64,000 nucleotides of DNA from Mrakia gelida (Eukaryota > Basidiomycota > Tremellomycetes > Cystofilobasidiales > Mrakiaceae): positions 930,001 through 994,000 of the forward strand of contig BRON01000005.1 of NCBI GenBank assembly GCA_024345305.1, written 5' to 3'. The translations under genes and the position numbers were made by a program. Shown here piece after piece: positions 1-12,445 of this stretch. How positions within the stretch are numbered: the first letter of the stretch is position 1; the number at the start of each line of letters is the position of its first letter. The notes under the pieces were generated by a model, which did no database searches, was not told the DNA's origin, and saw nothing but the letters and a program-made list of their open reading frames with translations.

Positions 1-527
1 CCAAGGTGTCCTCGCAGGACGTTCCTAGGATGATCAAGAAGCAGGAAAACCTGAACGTCAAAGGGACTTTTGCGGCTAGACTTTTCGTGAGCTCGACGTT
101 CCTCCTTCCGTCCCCTCCCTGCTCCCTCCCGTTCGTTGAGCTCGCTCAAGACAGCATCGAGCCCAGGCTGACCACCTGTCTTCTTCTCTCTACCATTCGC
201 CAGTTCTTCCTGATGGCCTGCACAGCTTGCGGTGTACGTTCAACCTTCCTTTCTTCGATCTTCCAATCCCATTCGATCCAGAAACTCGAGCTCACATTCC
301 TCCCTCCCTCCCTTCCCTCCTTTCTCTACCTTCCCACCTCCCATCCCCATCTCTTCACACCCCCTCATAACCCTCGCACGTAGGCTACGATCTGGATGAA
401 CAACCCCTTCAACCCAGCCTACCCTACGATCCCTTACGCTCAGCAACCCGAGGGAGTCAAGGGAAGCTCGTCCTTTGAGCAGGAGCGGTTGGAGCTGGGA
501 AGGAAGAAGGGGTACAAGGGGGAGTAG
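1..527 (+). CDS. 3' end of a small membrane protein gene (5' part outside window)
   Basis: Only the last three exons are visible: from about 18 (possible acceptor at 15-17) to 86, 204-233 and 384-527, all joined in phase 0 and ending in TAG at 525-527. The visible C-terminus holds a basic stretch, then one hydrophobic helix (around FFLMACTACG) that spans the second exon, then a Pro/Asn-rich segment and a charged tail ending GRKKGYKGE. This looks like a single-pass membrane protein with a short hydrophilic C-terminus, possibly organellar, but I do not recognise the family. The start codon and any targeting sequence lie left of the window. Exon joins use GTGAGC and GTACGT donors. Confidence is good that this is coding, low on any role. 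Confidence 0.6.
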
Positions 528-1721
528 AGAGTTTTGGAGATTTGGGAGAGGTGATGATGATATGTTCTGTAAGCTTCTACTTCCGAGGTTGTGGAAAGGA
601 GAACGAGGGACACGGAGGGATGAAGGGAGGACGACGCGGGCTCGTTCGTTCGACTTTCATGGTATCCGAATCACAGGAGCTCGAGTCGAGCGACAGGACC
701 TGCTGGGACTCAGAAAAACCTCTGGGCTGAACCGAAGCGGAAGACCAGTTTGCTTCACTGCTTGGTCGCTCGCGGCGCGTCGCCGATTCTCGATCTCCTC
801 GACAAACGAACACTCTACGCTTTACATCTCGGCCCTTGGACCCTCTCTCGGGTTATCTAAGCTCGTCGCTGCTCGCCGCTCGACACATGTGCTATCTACG
901 TCTCCGCTCGCCTCGTTTTTCACACTCGCGAGACCTGTTCGGCGAGAGACGTCGAGCTCGCGGTCTATCTCTTCGCATTCCCCTGCCTTTTCAGAGCTGC
1001 GCTCACTGCTGTCGAAAGAGCCTCTAAGCAACAATTCTCTATAGACTTTCAGAACAAAGACTATAAGAAGAACAGAAGTCAAGCAGGGGAAGACGCGTCG
1101 AAGAGGTTCAGAGCCCGAGTCTTCCCTCCCTCCTTCCCTTGCCTCGCGTCCCGAAGGCACGATTCCATCATCGAGCCTCGGGGTCATTACATCTCTTCCT
1201 CGAAGGCTGGTTTCACGTTCCGGGATCCCACAAAAAAAACTCTGGGACGAGGCGATTGCTGAGGACTCCCGTCGACACTCCCGCCGAGGTCTCAGCCCCA
1301 AGCCGACAGAAGATCGACCACTCCCCTTCTCTTCTCAACCTTTCCTCTTTCAAACCATCACTTTCGTTCTCTCTTTTTCCCCATCTTCAGTGTCAGCCTG
1401 TACTCTCGGAATCGGCTATCGGGTGAGCTTTGAACGAGCTCGGGCAGGCGAGGGCGAGAGGGAAGAAGACAAGGAAGCTGACTTCTTTTTGAGCTTCCTC
1501 CTTCTGTTCAGCTCCCTTCCTTCCTTCTCTTCCCCCTTCAAGCACCCCCTTCCCATCTCGGACCCTCCCGTCTAGCTTCGGACGAGAACAAGGACTTCCC
1601 CTCTTCATCTCGTGAGCAAAAACTTTTCTCCCTCGCCCCTATAAGATCCCTTTCATCCCTTCCTTCGAGCTCACACCCCGTTTCTCGCTCCTTGCTCTTC
1701 ACCGCAGTGGAAGCTCTCGCC
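528..1721. other. Intergenic region, no gene seen
   Basis: About 1.2 kb between the end of the first gene and the start of the Ser-rich protein gene. It contains only unsupported open frames of skewed composition, CT-rich tracts that grow denser toward 1722 (typical of promoters in this window), and one GACGCGTC octamer near 1092. I found no tRNA, splice-consistent coding segment or repeat. Confidence 0.5.
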
Positions 1722-3858
1722 ATGGATAGCTACACCTTCCCTTCCCTCGAGTCCTCCTCCTCCTCCACCGTGAACATCACCTCGACACCTATGGATCAGT
1801 CTACCTCCCTTCGTATCCCTCGATCTCGTTCGAACTCGACTTCAACGGCGAACCGACCTTCCCTCCCGTCGCGATCGTCCTCGTCGTCGGCCTTCGACGA
1901 CTCGAAGAGAAGGAAAAGAAGCAGCACTCTCTTCAGCAGTACGTTCTCTGCACTCCTTTGCATCTATATTTCGAATGTGAGAACGCTGACGCCTTTCTTC
2001 GCCTCTCTTTTGCCTTCCTTTTCCAGGCAGCACAGGCGAGGGCGTAATGAGCTCTCTTCCCTCCTCCTCGACCATTCGATCCTCTCAGCACTCCAACTCC
2101 ACCTTCGATCCTCTCGACTCCCAAATCGTTTACGCTTCGATGAGCAACCTCCGAGGTCAATCAACTCCAGCGGTCGTCGTCGCTCTTCCCAACTCTGCCT
2201 CGCCCAAGAGCCTCGTCTTCCCAGGGAGGAAGAGCTCGCTCGGTCCAGCTCGAGCTCCTACCATCATTCCTACTCGACGAACCTCTTTCCCTCCTTCGCC
2301 CTACTTCCGACCATCCAACTCTCAAGCATCAGCGGCACCGTCGATCAAGGAAGGAGAGGTCTACACTGCTCCCATGGCATCGTCGTCGTCGATGAAGAAG
2401 CTCCCGAGGTCGTCGTCGTCTCGTCGGTCCCTCTCCTCCCTCATCGGATCGATGTTCAGCTCTTCGGCCTCATCGACCAGTCTCGCCTCGGCTGCTCGAA
2501 ACCCAGAAGGATTCGCGTCGGATAGCTGGGAGCACGCCGTCGCCGTTGGGGTCATCGAAGCTGGGCAAGCTCGACCTGGACGAGACGCGTCCTCGATTTT
2601 CGGTCGCAGAGTTTCCAGGAGGAACAAGGCTCTCCCAGCCCTTCGAGTCGAGGAGGAGGTCGATCCCTTGGCCAGAGCCGTACGAGGATCCATCGCGGAA
2701 AGCTACTACCATCCCTCGGCAGGCTACTTCGAGGCGGAGGGAGACGAAACCGAAACTGAGGCGACTCGACGACGATCCTCGACGAAGACGAGCGGAAGCT
2801 GGGAACTCGACGTCGATCTCGGAGGACAAGGACTTGGAATCGCTCATCTTTTCGACGACGACAACCTTCAAACAACCTACGACGTCTTCTCCGCTCCCCT
2901 CCCTCTCCCTTCCACGCTCACCACCATCGACGAAGATCGAAGTCCCGTTCGCCAACGCGGTCAAACCCACTCCACCACCGATTCCTCCTCAACTGGGTTC
3001 TCCTCCCTCCCTCCCGTAACTCCACGACTTCGCTCCTCCTCCCCAACCATCGCTCTTCCTCGTCCCAAAGCAACCTTCTTCCCCGCTCCCATCGACATCG
3101 ACCTCCTCCCTCCTCACCTCCCCGACATCCCTCCCACCTCCCCACTGGACGTAGCCCTCTTCCCCATCGCTACTCCACCCAAGGATGCTCTCCTCGACCT
3201 CTCACCTCGAAGGAGGTCCCTTCGACCACCAGGAATCGCTGCTCCCGTCGTGATGCATCAGGATCAGGACCTTCCCGTCGAGGTCGTGCCCTTCGCGAAG
3301 GCTGAGCAGTTCTTCAACCTCGGAGGAGACGGGAACGGGGAGAACGAGAGGCAGAGGAAGTTGAGGGCGAGGGTGAGCAGTTGTGGGACGTTTGGAGGGA
3401 AGAGGAGGAGTGTTGGGGTCGCGACGGGTGGGACGGAGGTGGATTTGGGGAGTGAGAGCGAGTTGGAGGAGTTGGTTTCGGATGATGGGAGTAGTATATA
3501 CTCTCAAGGTGAGTTTCTTGCCTCCATTCTTGCCTCGCTTTGCTCTCAAGCTCTCGCTGATATCCTTCCTGCTCCCTCTCGTTTCCGCTCGTTCGCAGAA
3601 TCCACCATTCAACCTCTCAACGTCAAAGCTCGACCCGTCTCCGTCCCTGTCTCCACCACCACTGCCACCACCACCAACGAGTCCGTCCCCAGCAGCAGCA
3701 GCCCTCACGCTCCCTCGTTCATGACTCTTGGACCAGCCGTCTCTCGAGGATCAGCGTCGTCCTTCGGGTCCAACTCGCCACCTCCCTCGCCGAGCAGACC
3801 TCCTAGGAACCCAGCCAGGGACGCGGTCGCTTTGGCTACGAAGCCTAACCTTTGGTAG
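1722..3858 (+). CDS. Ser/Pro-rich low-complexity protein of unknown function
   Basis: Exons 1722-1938, 2027-3508 and 3599-3858 give about 652 residues. The ATG at 1722 lies in a good context (GCCATGG) and no in-frame ATG precedes it. The junctions are AGC split 1/2 across a GTACGT intron and GAA split 1/2 across a GTGAGT intron. The protein is dominated by Ser, Arg and Pro and has no recognisable catalytic domain, signal peptide or membrane segment. Basic Ser-rich stretches (SRRSLSSLIGSMFSSS) alternate with acidic patches (GSESELEELVSDDGSS), as in phosphoregulated scaffold, cytoskeletal or signalling proteins. The C-terminus is again Ser/Pro-rich. It is probably a disordered cytoplasmic or nuclear protein; function unknown. 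It is the first gene after a long CT-rich upstream region and is convergent with the coiled-coil gene that follows. Confidence 0.75.
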
Positions 3859-4448
3859 CTTCTTTCTGTCTCGCTTCACCTAATTTATCACTTCCGATTT
3901 GCTTCGTTCCCTTTGCTTCGTTCTCGTTCTTCACCTTCGCATGTTCTCTCTTTGTTCACCACTTCTTTCTCTTTCTCCATACGTGTTTGTTCACTCAGCT
4001 TTCTGTCTATCTTATCTAGTCTAGGTCCTCCTCAGTCGTCTTTTGGTCCCTCTCGCTCGGTTCTTCGTCCTCGCTCGCGTCGGGTTTTTCTGTCTTCTCG
4101 CTTTTCGGTCGTTGGGATATTTGGATGCGTTTATGGCTTCTCTGGTCGGACACTGTGGAGAGGCAGAGAGAGGGCATGAATACAGAGCGTAGGAAACAAC
4201 ATAGGAACGTAACGAGAAATGCGAGGGTGTGAAAGCGAAGGGATGTCGTGTCGGCGTCGACGTCGAGCGAGTTTGAGAGGATTGAGACTGGGTCGAAGCC
4301 GATACGTAGTTTTAGAGGATGAAGAACGAGATGCATGTGTGTGAGATCTGCGAAGAAGAAAGACCTGGTCAGCTGAAACGAGAGCAAAGCGACGAAGCGA
4401 TGTGAACGCACGTGAGTTCAATGTTCGTTCGTCGTCTCAACTCGTCCC
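3859..4448. other. Convergent 3' intergenic region
   Basis: 590 bp between two genes that point toward each other. T-rich sequence follows the plus-strand stop and probably holds both 3' UTRs. Nothing else is recognisable. Confidence 0.5.
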
Positions 4449-6048
4449 TCATCCGACCATCTCCGTCCCACCCAGTCTCTGACCCTTGATCTCACTCCAT
4501 TCCAACCTCATCCTCTTCTGGATCTCTTCGGGTGATGCACTCCAGGGCGAAGACGACGTCGAAGGTTGCGACCACGACGAGACGGAGGGAGTGACGGGAG
4601 GAGCGAACGAGACTGCTCGACGAGCTGGTGGAGAGGATGCGATGGGTTGAGGTTTTTGAGGCGAGAGGGAGCGGGAGACAATATCTGAATAACGAAGGAA
4701 GGACGGATGAGGGTCGGTCAGTTTGGGCGAGGGAGGAAGGAAAGAAGGAAGAGACACGAAACTGACTCGGACGCGACGACTTGGCTTCGACCTCCTCAGC
4801 TCCCAACGGTTCTTCCACCTCAACCAGCTCCTCCATCGGCTCTCGGCTCGGCACTCCTACCTCGACACCCGCATGTCCCGCCTCGTGAGGTTTCCCCGAA
4901 TCCTTGACCAGCTCCCAAAGCTCGTCCAACGCTTCCAGCCCATCGCCCTGCTTCTCGAACTCCTCCCTCTTCCTCTTCCTCACGACCTCCTCGTCCTCCT
5001 TCGCAGCCTTCAGCTCAGCTATCTCGGCTTTGAGAGTGTCGATCTCGAGTTCTTGGGAGAGGATTTTGAGGGCGTCGGATTGAGATCGGGGAGTGGTGTT
5101 GAGCTGAAAGGGAAAAGACGCGACAACGAAGGTCAGTTTGCGGGAGTCGTCGTTCGAGAAGGACGGGTTAGAAGCAGACCCACAGGAAGGGAAGATGACG
5201 ATGACTGAAGAGGAAGAGCCTGTGAAGGTGCTGGAAGGTTATGCGGTTTCGAGAGAAGAGCGGGAGAGGGAGAGGGAGATGGTTCGAGTTTTGTTTTCTT
5301 GACGGGTGGTTGAGGAGGAGGAGGAGGGCCGCCAAATCGCAGTCGATGGTAGGTCTGATGAGCGACGAGCTGAAGAGCAATTCGATGTAGTCAGAGAGTG
5401 CTGTTTAAGCGAAAAAGGGCGACGGACGTACTCGAAGGTCTTCAGCAGCATCCGAGACGCGGATCGTTTCTGGACATAAGCAAGCAGGAGCGAGGTCAGT
5501 CCTCGGAACGGACGCGAGAGAGGGATAGAGGGAACCAACCAGCCTTGACTCGATTCAGAACACCGTCGATGTCATCCATGACCTCCTCTAGGGAACCGTA
5601 CAGCGAGAGGACGACCTTGTGCTGGAGGAAAGGAGGGAGGGAGGGACGACGAAGTCAGCTCGAGTCTTTGACTTATCGACCAAGAAGCAAAACGAGACTG
5701 ACCTCGACTTGAGCCAGGAACCTCGGGTTATCGAGCGAGTGTCTGGCGAAGTCGGTATGAGCCTGAGGGAGCAAGGAAGAGAGCCAGACGCCTCTGCGAT
5801 TCAAGAGAGGGGAGGGAGAGTGGAGTCAGCTCTTCGTTCCTTCTCCTCTTCTTCACTGAGCAAGATTTCCTCGGCCAAAAAGGAGTGTAACCGACTGACT
5901 CTTCATAATGAGCAGCAACCTTCCCCCATAGCTGTAATCCCTGCTGCTTCAACGCAAGCTGCGTCTCGTCCATCTCCCGCTGCCTCTTCGCGAGCCATTT
6001 TACGTCCGATTTCCTACGAGGTGGTTTGGATTTGATGGGTTGGGACAT
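4449..6048 (-). CDS. Coiled-coil protein of unknown function
   Basis: Seven exons, read from the start: 6048-5900, 5793-5703, 5621-5540, 5469-5432, 5369-5184, 5103-4767 and 4684-4449, giving about 372 residues with every junction in frame. The N-terminal 125 residues are helical and charged (KWLAKRQREMDETQLALKQQ; LEEVMDDIDGVLNRVKAET). A Pro/Ser linker with a run of five prolines follows. A long coiled coil then runs from about 190 to 250 (LKILSQELEIDTLKAEIAEL, followed by a Lys/Arg/Glu-rich block). The tail is Ser/Pro-rich with a short final helix (SPEEIQKRMRLEWSEIKG). The shape, a helical head, flexible linker and coiled coil, resembles small kinetochore, spindle or trafficking-complex subunits, but no signature allows naming one. 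In exon 5 the acceptor at 5370-5372 was chosen because only that frame reaches a phase-0 donor without a stop. Confidence 0.65.
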
Positions 6049-6999
6049 CTTGATGAGGAGGGGGAGAACCTCGAAGAGGACAAGGGAGTCGGAGGACGAG
6101 GAGTGGAAGGGAGAGAAGCGATGGAGGGAGGGAAGGGAAGATGAGGTCGAGCTGAACGGGCGAAGGAAGGGAGAAAGCTATTAAGCTCGGGTTTGTTCTT
6201 CTCGCTAGACAGCTGAGGAAGAGACGAGGACGAACCCGAGAGTCTTCTGATGCGAACGAGATGAGGATGTACTTGAGAAAGAGCGCTGAGCGAGTTGAAT
6301 GCGAGTGGAGAGAGTCGGAGGGGAAGGGGAAGAGGAGTTGAGCTCGAGTTTGAGGTGGAGTCGGCCGTTCCTCTTGATTTCGAACGATGCAGGAACTGAA
6401 ATATGCGTGAGAGTACAGGGAAGTCGGATGCGACGAGACGGGAAGAAGGAGAAAGCTGTAGGTGTACCGGATAGAGGGGGGGAGAAGAAGGAGGGAGGCG
6501 AGGGAAGGGAGGGAAGCTCGAGGTCGAGCTCGCCTTCGCCTTCGCCTCGCTCGTTTTGCGTCCGTCGCGCTCCTTCAGCGCGAAAATGCGAAGATACTGG
6601 GATCAGGTGGTGCCTACCAGTATACAAATTCGGCAGGGATGAAGAAAAAACCTGATGAAAGAAGATCGAGGAGAGAGCGAGAAATGGGGGGACGAGGGAG
6701 CCGACCTGACGAGGTCGGGTCTCGCGATGTGATACGACGGGAAAGGTCTGAAGGGTACAAGCAGAGCTACAGAACTGTGCCAGAGACACACGAGCGGAAG
6801 AGGTGTAGTAAAAAGCAGAGGGCTGAGACAAAACGAGATGGGTGAGACGTCGCGTCGGCAGTCCGACGACCAAATCGACGTTGTACGAGTTGACGAGGTT
6901 TGCTCCTGAAGTAACTAGAAGGAGGAACGTTAGTGTTTGTCTAGAGAGAGAAAGAGAGAGAAAGAGAGAAGAAATACAGCCAAACACTCACCGAACGAA
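6049..6999. other. Region between two minus-strand genes
   Basis: 950 bp holding the 3' UTR of the F-box-like gene and the promoter of the coiled-coil gene. A GA-rich purine tract lies at about 6944-6970. A long minus-strand open frame at 6205-6987 has Ser/Leu/Pro-biased composition typical of CT-rich flanks and no domain, so it is not called. Confidence 0.45.
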
Positions 7000-8049
7000 T
7001 CAAGCCTCGTTCGCGTCGTCGACAACCTCAAACCTCAACCTCGCCCTCCACTCCGCCTTCTGCGAATCCGGCACTCTCAACAAGTCCCACCCCAGCTCGA
7101 CCCTCTCCCGAATCTCAACCCCCTCCTCCTCCTTCCTAACCTTCACCACAACCTGGACGGACGGATGCAGGAAGATGGGGTCGGCATCCCGAAGCTGGGA
7201 GATCTCGTTCTCTTCGAACGACAGATCGAACATCAACAGCCCCGTCAAGTCGAGATGCCCTCCCGTCGGCCTCTGTGCCCACTGCTGATGGAAGTTGTAG
7301 ACGATGGTGATGGAGTTGGGGAGTGGTTCTGGGACGCGATCGTAGAGGAAGTTGCTCATTCCGAGGAAGGACGTCGCTCCCGAGTTGGTCCATTCGAGTC
7401 TCTGGAGTCGAGGCCAGGTGATGGCTTTGTCCTCAATGCTGAGATCTGGGTAGCGGGTGAGCCTGCGAGCTGAGGAAGGGGTTCGGGTTCCGAGGACTTG
7501 GATGGTGAGAGGGTCGAGGAGGGAGAGGAAGGCGACCCAGAGTTTGTGATCTGTGAAGTCGCCTGGTGTTGGCCATTTCGCAGAGATGATGGGGTGGAGC
7601 TTGAGGAGGTCGAGAGAGAGGAGGTTAGAGTCGGTGGGGAAGCGATCCTTGGAGAGGTAGACCCTTCGACGGACGAGGTCGTTGGGGAAGAAAGTGAGGG
7701 AGAGGGTCTTGTCGAGACGAAGGAGCTCGTCGAGGTTGCTGGGTCCGTTCTGGATTCAGGAGAGTGATTGAAGTTAGCAGGAGTTTCGGAGGGGATACAG
7801 ATAGAGACGAGAATCACTCACTCTCTTGCAGAAGAAGGCTTCGAGAGCCTCTGGACCGGTAAGAACGACGTCTCGATAGAGGAAGGGAGTCGCGAGCTCA
7901 GCAAAGGAGAGGGAAGCTCTGGCTGCTCTGGCGAGGGTAGGAGGGTCGCAGAAGGAGAGGATGGATCGTTTGAGTTCTGTTGGGAGGGAAGGGACGGGTT
8001 GGGAAGAGAAAAGAGCAGCTTTTCCAGCTCGAGTCGTTCGGAGGCTCAT
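7000..8049 (-). CDS. F-box-like protein
   Basis: Exons 8049-7822 and 7749-7000, joined in phase 0, give about 325 residues. Near residues 19-60 is an F-box-like stretch (PSLPTELKRSILSFCDPPTL, then a helix and LATPFLYRDVVLTG). This is the common fungal pattern of an F-box followed by a short strand in which a surface residue precedes FLYRDV. The rest is an irregular alpha/beta region without clear leucine-rich repeats. F-box proteins link SKP1-cullin ubiquitin ligases to substrates; substrate and partner cannot be read here. The gene at 52839 has the same overall plan (PIPIEIYDLILHFA, later LVLPFLYYHVTI), so the two may belong to one lineage-expanded family. A stop codon precedes any further donor, fixing the end. 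It shares a 578-bp divergent promoter region with the zinc-finger gene. Confidence 0.6.
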
Positions 8050-8627
8050 CGCGGCTGGAGGAAGTTGGCGGAAGCTCGCGATCTGCCCTTCTCCTTCTCC
8101 TTCCTTTCGCCCCCTTCCCTCCCAACCAGATCGACCGAATCAAAACTTTCTCTTCTCCGTCGCTCGCACTTCCTCTGAGCCTCCTACAGTCAAGACTCGC
8201 TCCCTCCTATCGCCCAACAACCTCTCGGAACGCGACTCTTCCTCGCTTGCCTTCGGACGTGAGCGCGCCGTGGACCCACTCGACCTGTGAGCTCTTCCCC
8301 TCTCTCCTCCTCATCTGTGCGATACCCTGGTCAGGCTTGGAGAGCTAGAAGATGTTAGATTCACCTGAATGGTCAAGAGGTGCTGGTTGAGGCTGCTGGC
8401 GAGAACAGGGAAGGGTGGATGAGGAGCGGGACCTCCCCTTCGTTCCTCCCGCGAGCTCACTCCCCTTTGCCCTCTCGGGTCGTTGAACAGTGCAAGATAT
8501 CAGCTCAGATGGAAGAACGTATACGTACAGACCTTCGCTGACACTTGTCTCTGTTTTTATTCGGTTCTCTAGCCCACTCAATAGACCTTCTCTCCCTCCC
8601 CTGCCTTACCCTTTGTCCTCCCTCACC
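8050..8627. promoter_or_regulatory. Divergent promoter region between F-box-like and zinc-finger genes
   Basis: 578 bp between two start codons that face away from each other. CT-rich tracts precede the plus-strand ATG. No specific operator was recognised. Confidence 0.4.
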
Positions 8628-11600
8628 ATGTCCGCTTCTCCCTCCCAACCCCCTCCTCCGATGTGCCCTCTCTGCCCCAACTCCAAAGCCGACTTCAGCA
8701 ACCCTCAAATCCTCAAGACTCACAACCTCACCCGTCACAACCTCGTCTACAAGAGCACAGTGGACGTCGGTGCAGCGAGGAAGGTCGAGCTCATCGTCCA
8801 TCGTCCCAACCCCACTGGAAGTCTCGCCTGCCCTTCCCCGAGATGCTCATCGAAAGCAACCCTCGGACACAATCTCAAAGCGCACATCGAGCACTGCGAA
8901 GCTGCCAGGACTGATCTCGGAGGAGTCAAGAAGAGCAAGCCTCCGGTTCAGCCTCCTCCTTCCGCGTCGACGTCTTCGGTCCCTCGCCCTCCTTCCTCGC
9001 TGCCAAACTTCAAGAGGAAAGAAGCTCCCTCGACATCCTCCCCCTACTCCAATCATCATACCTCCTCCTCTCAGCAACCCTCAGCTTCACCGTCGGCCGA
9101 CGGTCAGCAACGAAAGCGAGCTCGAGTCTCCCTCGCTGCCGCTCGTTCAACCGAGCCGGAGACAGAGATGGAGGTAGATGCGAACGAGCCAACAGACGAT
9201 ACGGTGGATCCCAAGTGGTACACTCTCGAGATGGGCTCGGAGCTGATGTGGGCAGTGGTGAATTTGAAGGACAAGAAGTGAGTCGTGCTTGAATTTTTCG
9301 AACGACGACGCGCCGAGAGAAGGACTCTGACGGATTTCCTTTATTCGCAGTGGGATTCCTTTGGCTTCGGAGTTCTTCGTCTATCCAGACTTTGATGTCT
9401 ACATCGACTACCTCTCAGTCATTCCCGACGCCTTTACGTTGAAGGACGTGCAAGTTCGTTCACATCTCTCCTCGCTTCGACGAGCTCGCCTTCCTCGTCG
9501 CTCATCCTTCCGTCGTCTTTGCTCATTGCTTTGACAGGATCATCTCGATATCGGAAACCACGCTTCTCTCTACTACGTCAAGAGGTATATCGACAGATGT
9601 TTCAAACAGGCGAGAGACTGTGAGTCGAACTCTGCGCTCTTCTTTCTCTTCGACTTCTTCTCGCTACGATATCGCTCAAACTGACGCGTCTCTTCCACGC
9701 CCTTCAGACTTCCCTCCGGAACATCGTCTTCACAAGGCTGCTGTGGAACTCACCGTTCGTCGTTGATCTCGCCCGCACTCTCGTCGAACGCTTTTGCTCG
9801 CCCAAACTGACCCGCTTCCCTTTCCCCTTCACACTCTTGTCCCTATCTCAGGCCATCGTCAAGCAGACCTACGACTACCTTCCCTTCGCCGCCGACGCTT
9901 CTCCCTCTCCCACTGCCCTCATCTACGGGAAACCGACTCCCTTCGTCGTTCGACCTCCTCGGCCCTTCACCGACGAGGGATTCGACCATCTCGTCCAGTT
10001 CGTGGCCGACAAGATCCATCGTACCAACGCCCTGCTTAACAAGAGATCCATCCACGGTTTCCCTCCCGATTTCTTCGATGAACTGGCTTCGCAGGTCCGT
10101 TCATTTCTCTCTTCGCGCGCGACTCTCGCCCACCTCAGCTGACCTCTTTCTCTTCTCTTCTCCGCTCGAGTAGGACATCCCGTCGTCCACTTGGTACCTC
10201 TTCTACGTCAAAGCGACAAAGAGCTTCAGGTCGACGACAATGCCTATGACGAAAGCGATCAGGCTCGCGTTGACGAAGCTTCAGGGAGATGCGAACGCAG
10301 GAGGACAGGACGCGGCAGCAGTCGCTCCAGTAGGAGGAGGAGGAGGACCAGCAGCAGTAGCACCAGCAGCAGGACCGTCAGCACCAGCAGCACCTCCGCC
10401 GATGTTCGGATCACCAAAACCTCGACCTCCACCAGTCGCGTCGAACGCAGCCACGGCCCCCTCCTCCCGACCACTCCATCCTCCCGCCGTCCCTTCAACT
10501 TCGACTCCATCTTCCAAAGCTCCCAACAAGGCCTCCTCAGCCTCCTCTTCGTCGTCGGATTCCATCCCTCCCCCCTCCCTCGTCACCTTGACCCCCAACG
10601 CTTTCGGCGCCGCTCCCACTGCGAAGCAGGTCGGTTGGTTGAGCGGGCTTCTCACCTCAGCCATAGCAGAGGCCTCGCCGACTTCGGGACCATCGAACGC
10701 GACACCTCCGCCGGATCGGATTCCAATCGTCCATCGAACCCCTCAACCCTTCCCTGGCCTCTCTTCCTACAGTCCCTCGGACGCGCCATCCCCACCCTCG
10801 GAACTCGCTGCTCCTCTCCCTCCTCCTTCTCCAGCACCATCTCGACCAGCACCATCCATCCTAACCGTCAACGAGTCGCAGCCAGAGGCCGACGTCTTCC
10901 CGCCTATCGTCAACGAGGAACCAGCGTCGGTCGTCGACGAAGCTCAAGCTCCAGTCGAAACGGAGAACCCTCCTCGAGCACCCTCCCCGTCTCCTCCTCC
11001 GCCTTCGGCCCAACCCGTCCCTCCTTCCTCGACTCCAATGGATACCTCCGAGACGGTTCCCATCGCATCACCGAAGGACGATGGACAGGACGCTCTCGAC
11101 GAGCTCCTCCTTCTCTCTCAAGGAGCCGCGTCGTACGGAACGGACACCTCGGACGACGACGACGACGATGGACTGGATCTCACTCAGATGAGTCACGAGG
11201 AGTGGCTTGCTCGTGAGTATACTCATTCGATTCCTTCTCTTCCTTTCTCGTTCGTTCGTCCGTGTCGTTGCTGACCACTTCGCTCCCCGTCGCTCGATTA
11301 TTTCGCTTCGCTTCGCTCGTCGTGATCAGACTTAGAGACTAAAGGCCCTCCTCGACCATCTACCTCAGCCTCCACTCCGTCTCCGATCCCAACCCTCGCT
11401 GCCAACGCTGCGTCGGCTCCTCCTCGACCAGCTTTGATCACCGTACGTCCTCTTTTTCCACCACGGCTTCGCCTCGAACTGTCGTCGAACTTCTTCCTGC
11501 CCTTCGACAGACCGAAACAACGACCCTCCGCCTCGAAAACACCCGCCTCACAACTCGAAACTCGGAACTCAAAACGTGCTTGGATGACCTGAGCGCGAAG

Positions 11601-12095
11601 ATGAAGAAGAGAGAGGAGGAGCACGCGTCGGAGGTTCGTCTTTCATCTCTCCCTCTCCTGCCTTCTCCTTCCTTTCTCCCTCGAAACTGACTCCTTCGTC
11701 CCCTTCTCAGATCCAAGCCCTCCACGCCGCTCTGGCAGCCAAGGACACCCAACTCGCCGTCGCTCGAAAGGAGAAGGAGGACGCTGAGGTCGACTGGATG
11801 GCTCGTCGCGTGAAGCTCGAGCAGGAGAAGGTTGCCCTGATGTCCAAGTGGAAGGATGTGAGTCACTCGCTCCCTTCTATGTTGTCCGTCGATCTTGACT
11901 TCTCTTCGAAAGCTGACGAGACCTTCTTCGTTCGTCTACAGAAAGAAGCAGAGGAGGCACGGAAGGCGGAGGAACGAAGAGCTGCTGTGAGCCGCGTCCT
12001 GCTTTCTCTACTCAACGAATTCACCCAGAACTGATCCTTCCTTCTTCTCGTTTCCTTCGAACCACCAGCTCGCTGCTCTGATGGGAACTCTGTAG
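8628..12095 (+). CDS. C2H2-type zinc-finger protein with Pro/Ala-rich middle and C-terminal coiled coil
   Basis: Eleven exons: 8628-9278, 9351-9453, 9538-9619, 9708-9754, 9852-10094, 10174-11212, 11330-11442, 11511-11633, 11712-11857, 11942-11986 and 12069-12095, all frames closing. The N-terminus has a finger-like CPLC...HNLTRH segment (residues about 12-36) and a second Cys/His set (LACPSPRC...HNLKAHIEHC). A basic, Ser-rich linker follows (KRKEAPSTSS, then QQRKRARVS), possibly a nuclear localisation signal. A folded region encoded by exons 2-5 (GIPLASEFFVYPDFDVYIDY; YFPPEHRLHKAAVELT) then leads into a roughly 340-residue Ala/Pro/Ser low-complexity block ending in an acidic run (DTSDDDDDDGLDLTQ). 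The C-terminus is a coiled coil rich in Glu, Lys and Arg. A nuclear DNA- or RNA-associated role is plausible but not shown. I do not recognise the family. Confidence 0.75.
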
Positions 12096-12445
12096 AAGAT
12101 CTAGATCGCTCTGTTCGAGTTAGCTTCTTCGCGTCGGTTTGTTTCGTTTCGCTTCGCTTCGTTTTGTTTTAGTTCTTGCTCGTGCTCTCGGTTTTTTCTA
12201 TCTCGATCTATGTTCACGACTCTCTCATCGACGTAACATCCTACTCTCGATACGTTCGTGCTCGAGACAAGAAGCAGCGAGCAGCAACTCCCTTCGCGAA
12301 CTGACCAAGATCGAGTTCGAACGACTGCCTCTCCTTTTCCCTCCTCGCCTATTCCAGCACCCCAACTCTCTCTCTCTTTTCCCGCACACCCTACACTCAA
12401 CATCACAGCCAAACACATCAATCTATCAATCAAATCCCATCCTAT
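12096..12445. other. Convergent 3' intergenic region
   Basis: 350 bp between two converging stop codons, T-rich on the plus-strand side. No gene or repeat recognised. Confidence 0.5.

Noticed and set aside
551..562. GTGATGATGA resembling a C box of a C/D snoRNA
   Set aside because: No CTGA D box or terminal stem at a suitable distance.
5239..5538. Alternative exon 5 frame of the coiled-coil gene beginning at 5400
   Set aside because: That frame meets a stop or leaves no usable in-phase donor; the acceptor at 5370-5372 gives continuous coding to the next exon.
6205..6987. 260-residue minus-strand open frame
   Set aside because: Composition is Ser/Leu/Pro/Phe-biased as in the CT-rich flanks; the F-box-like gene stops at 7000 and no splice connects it.
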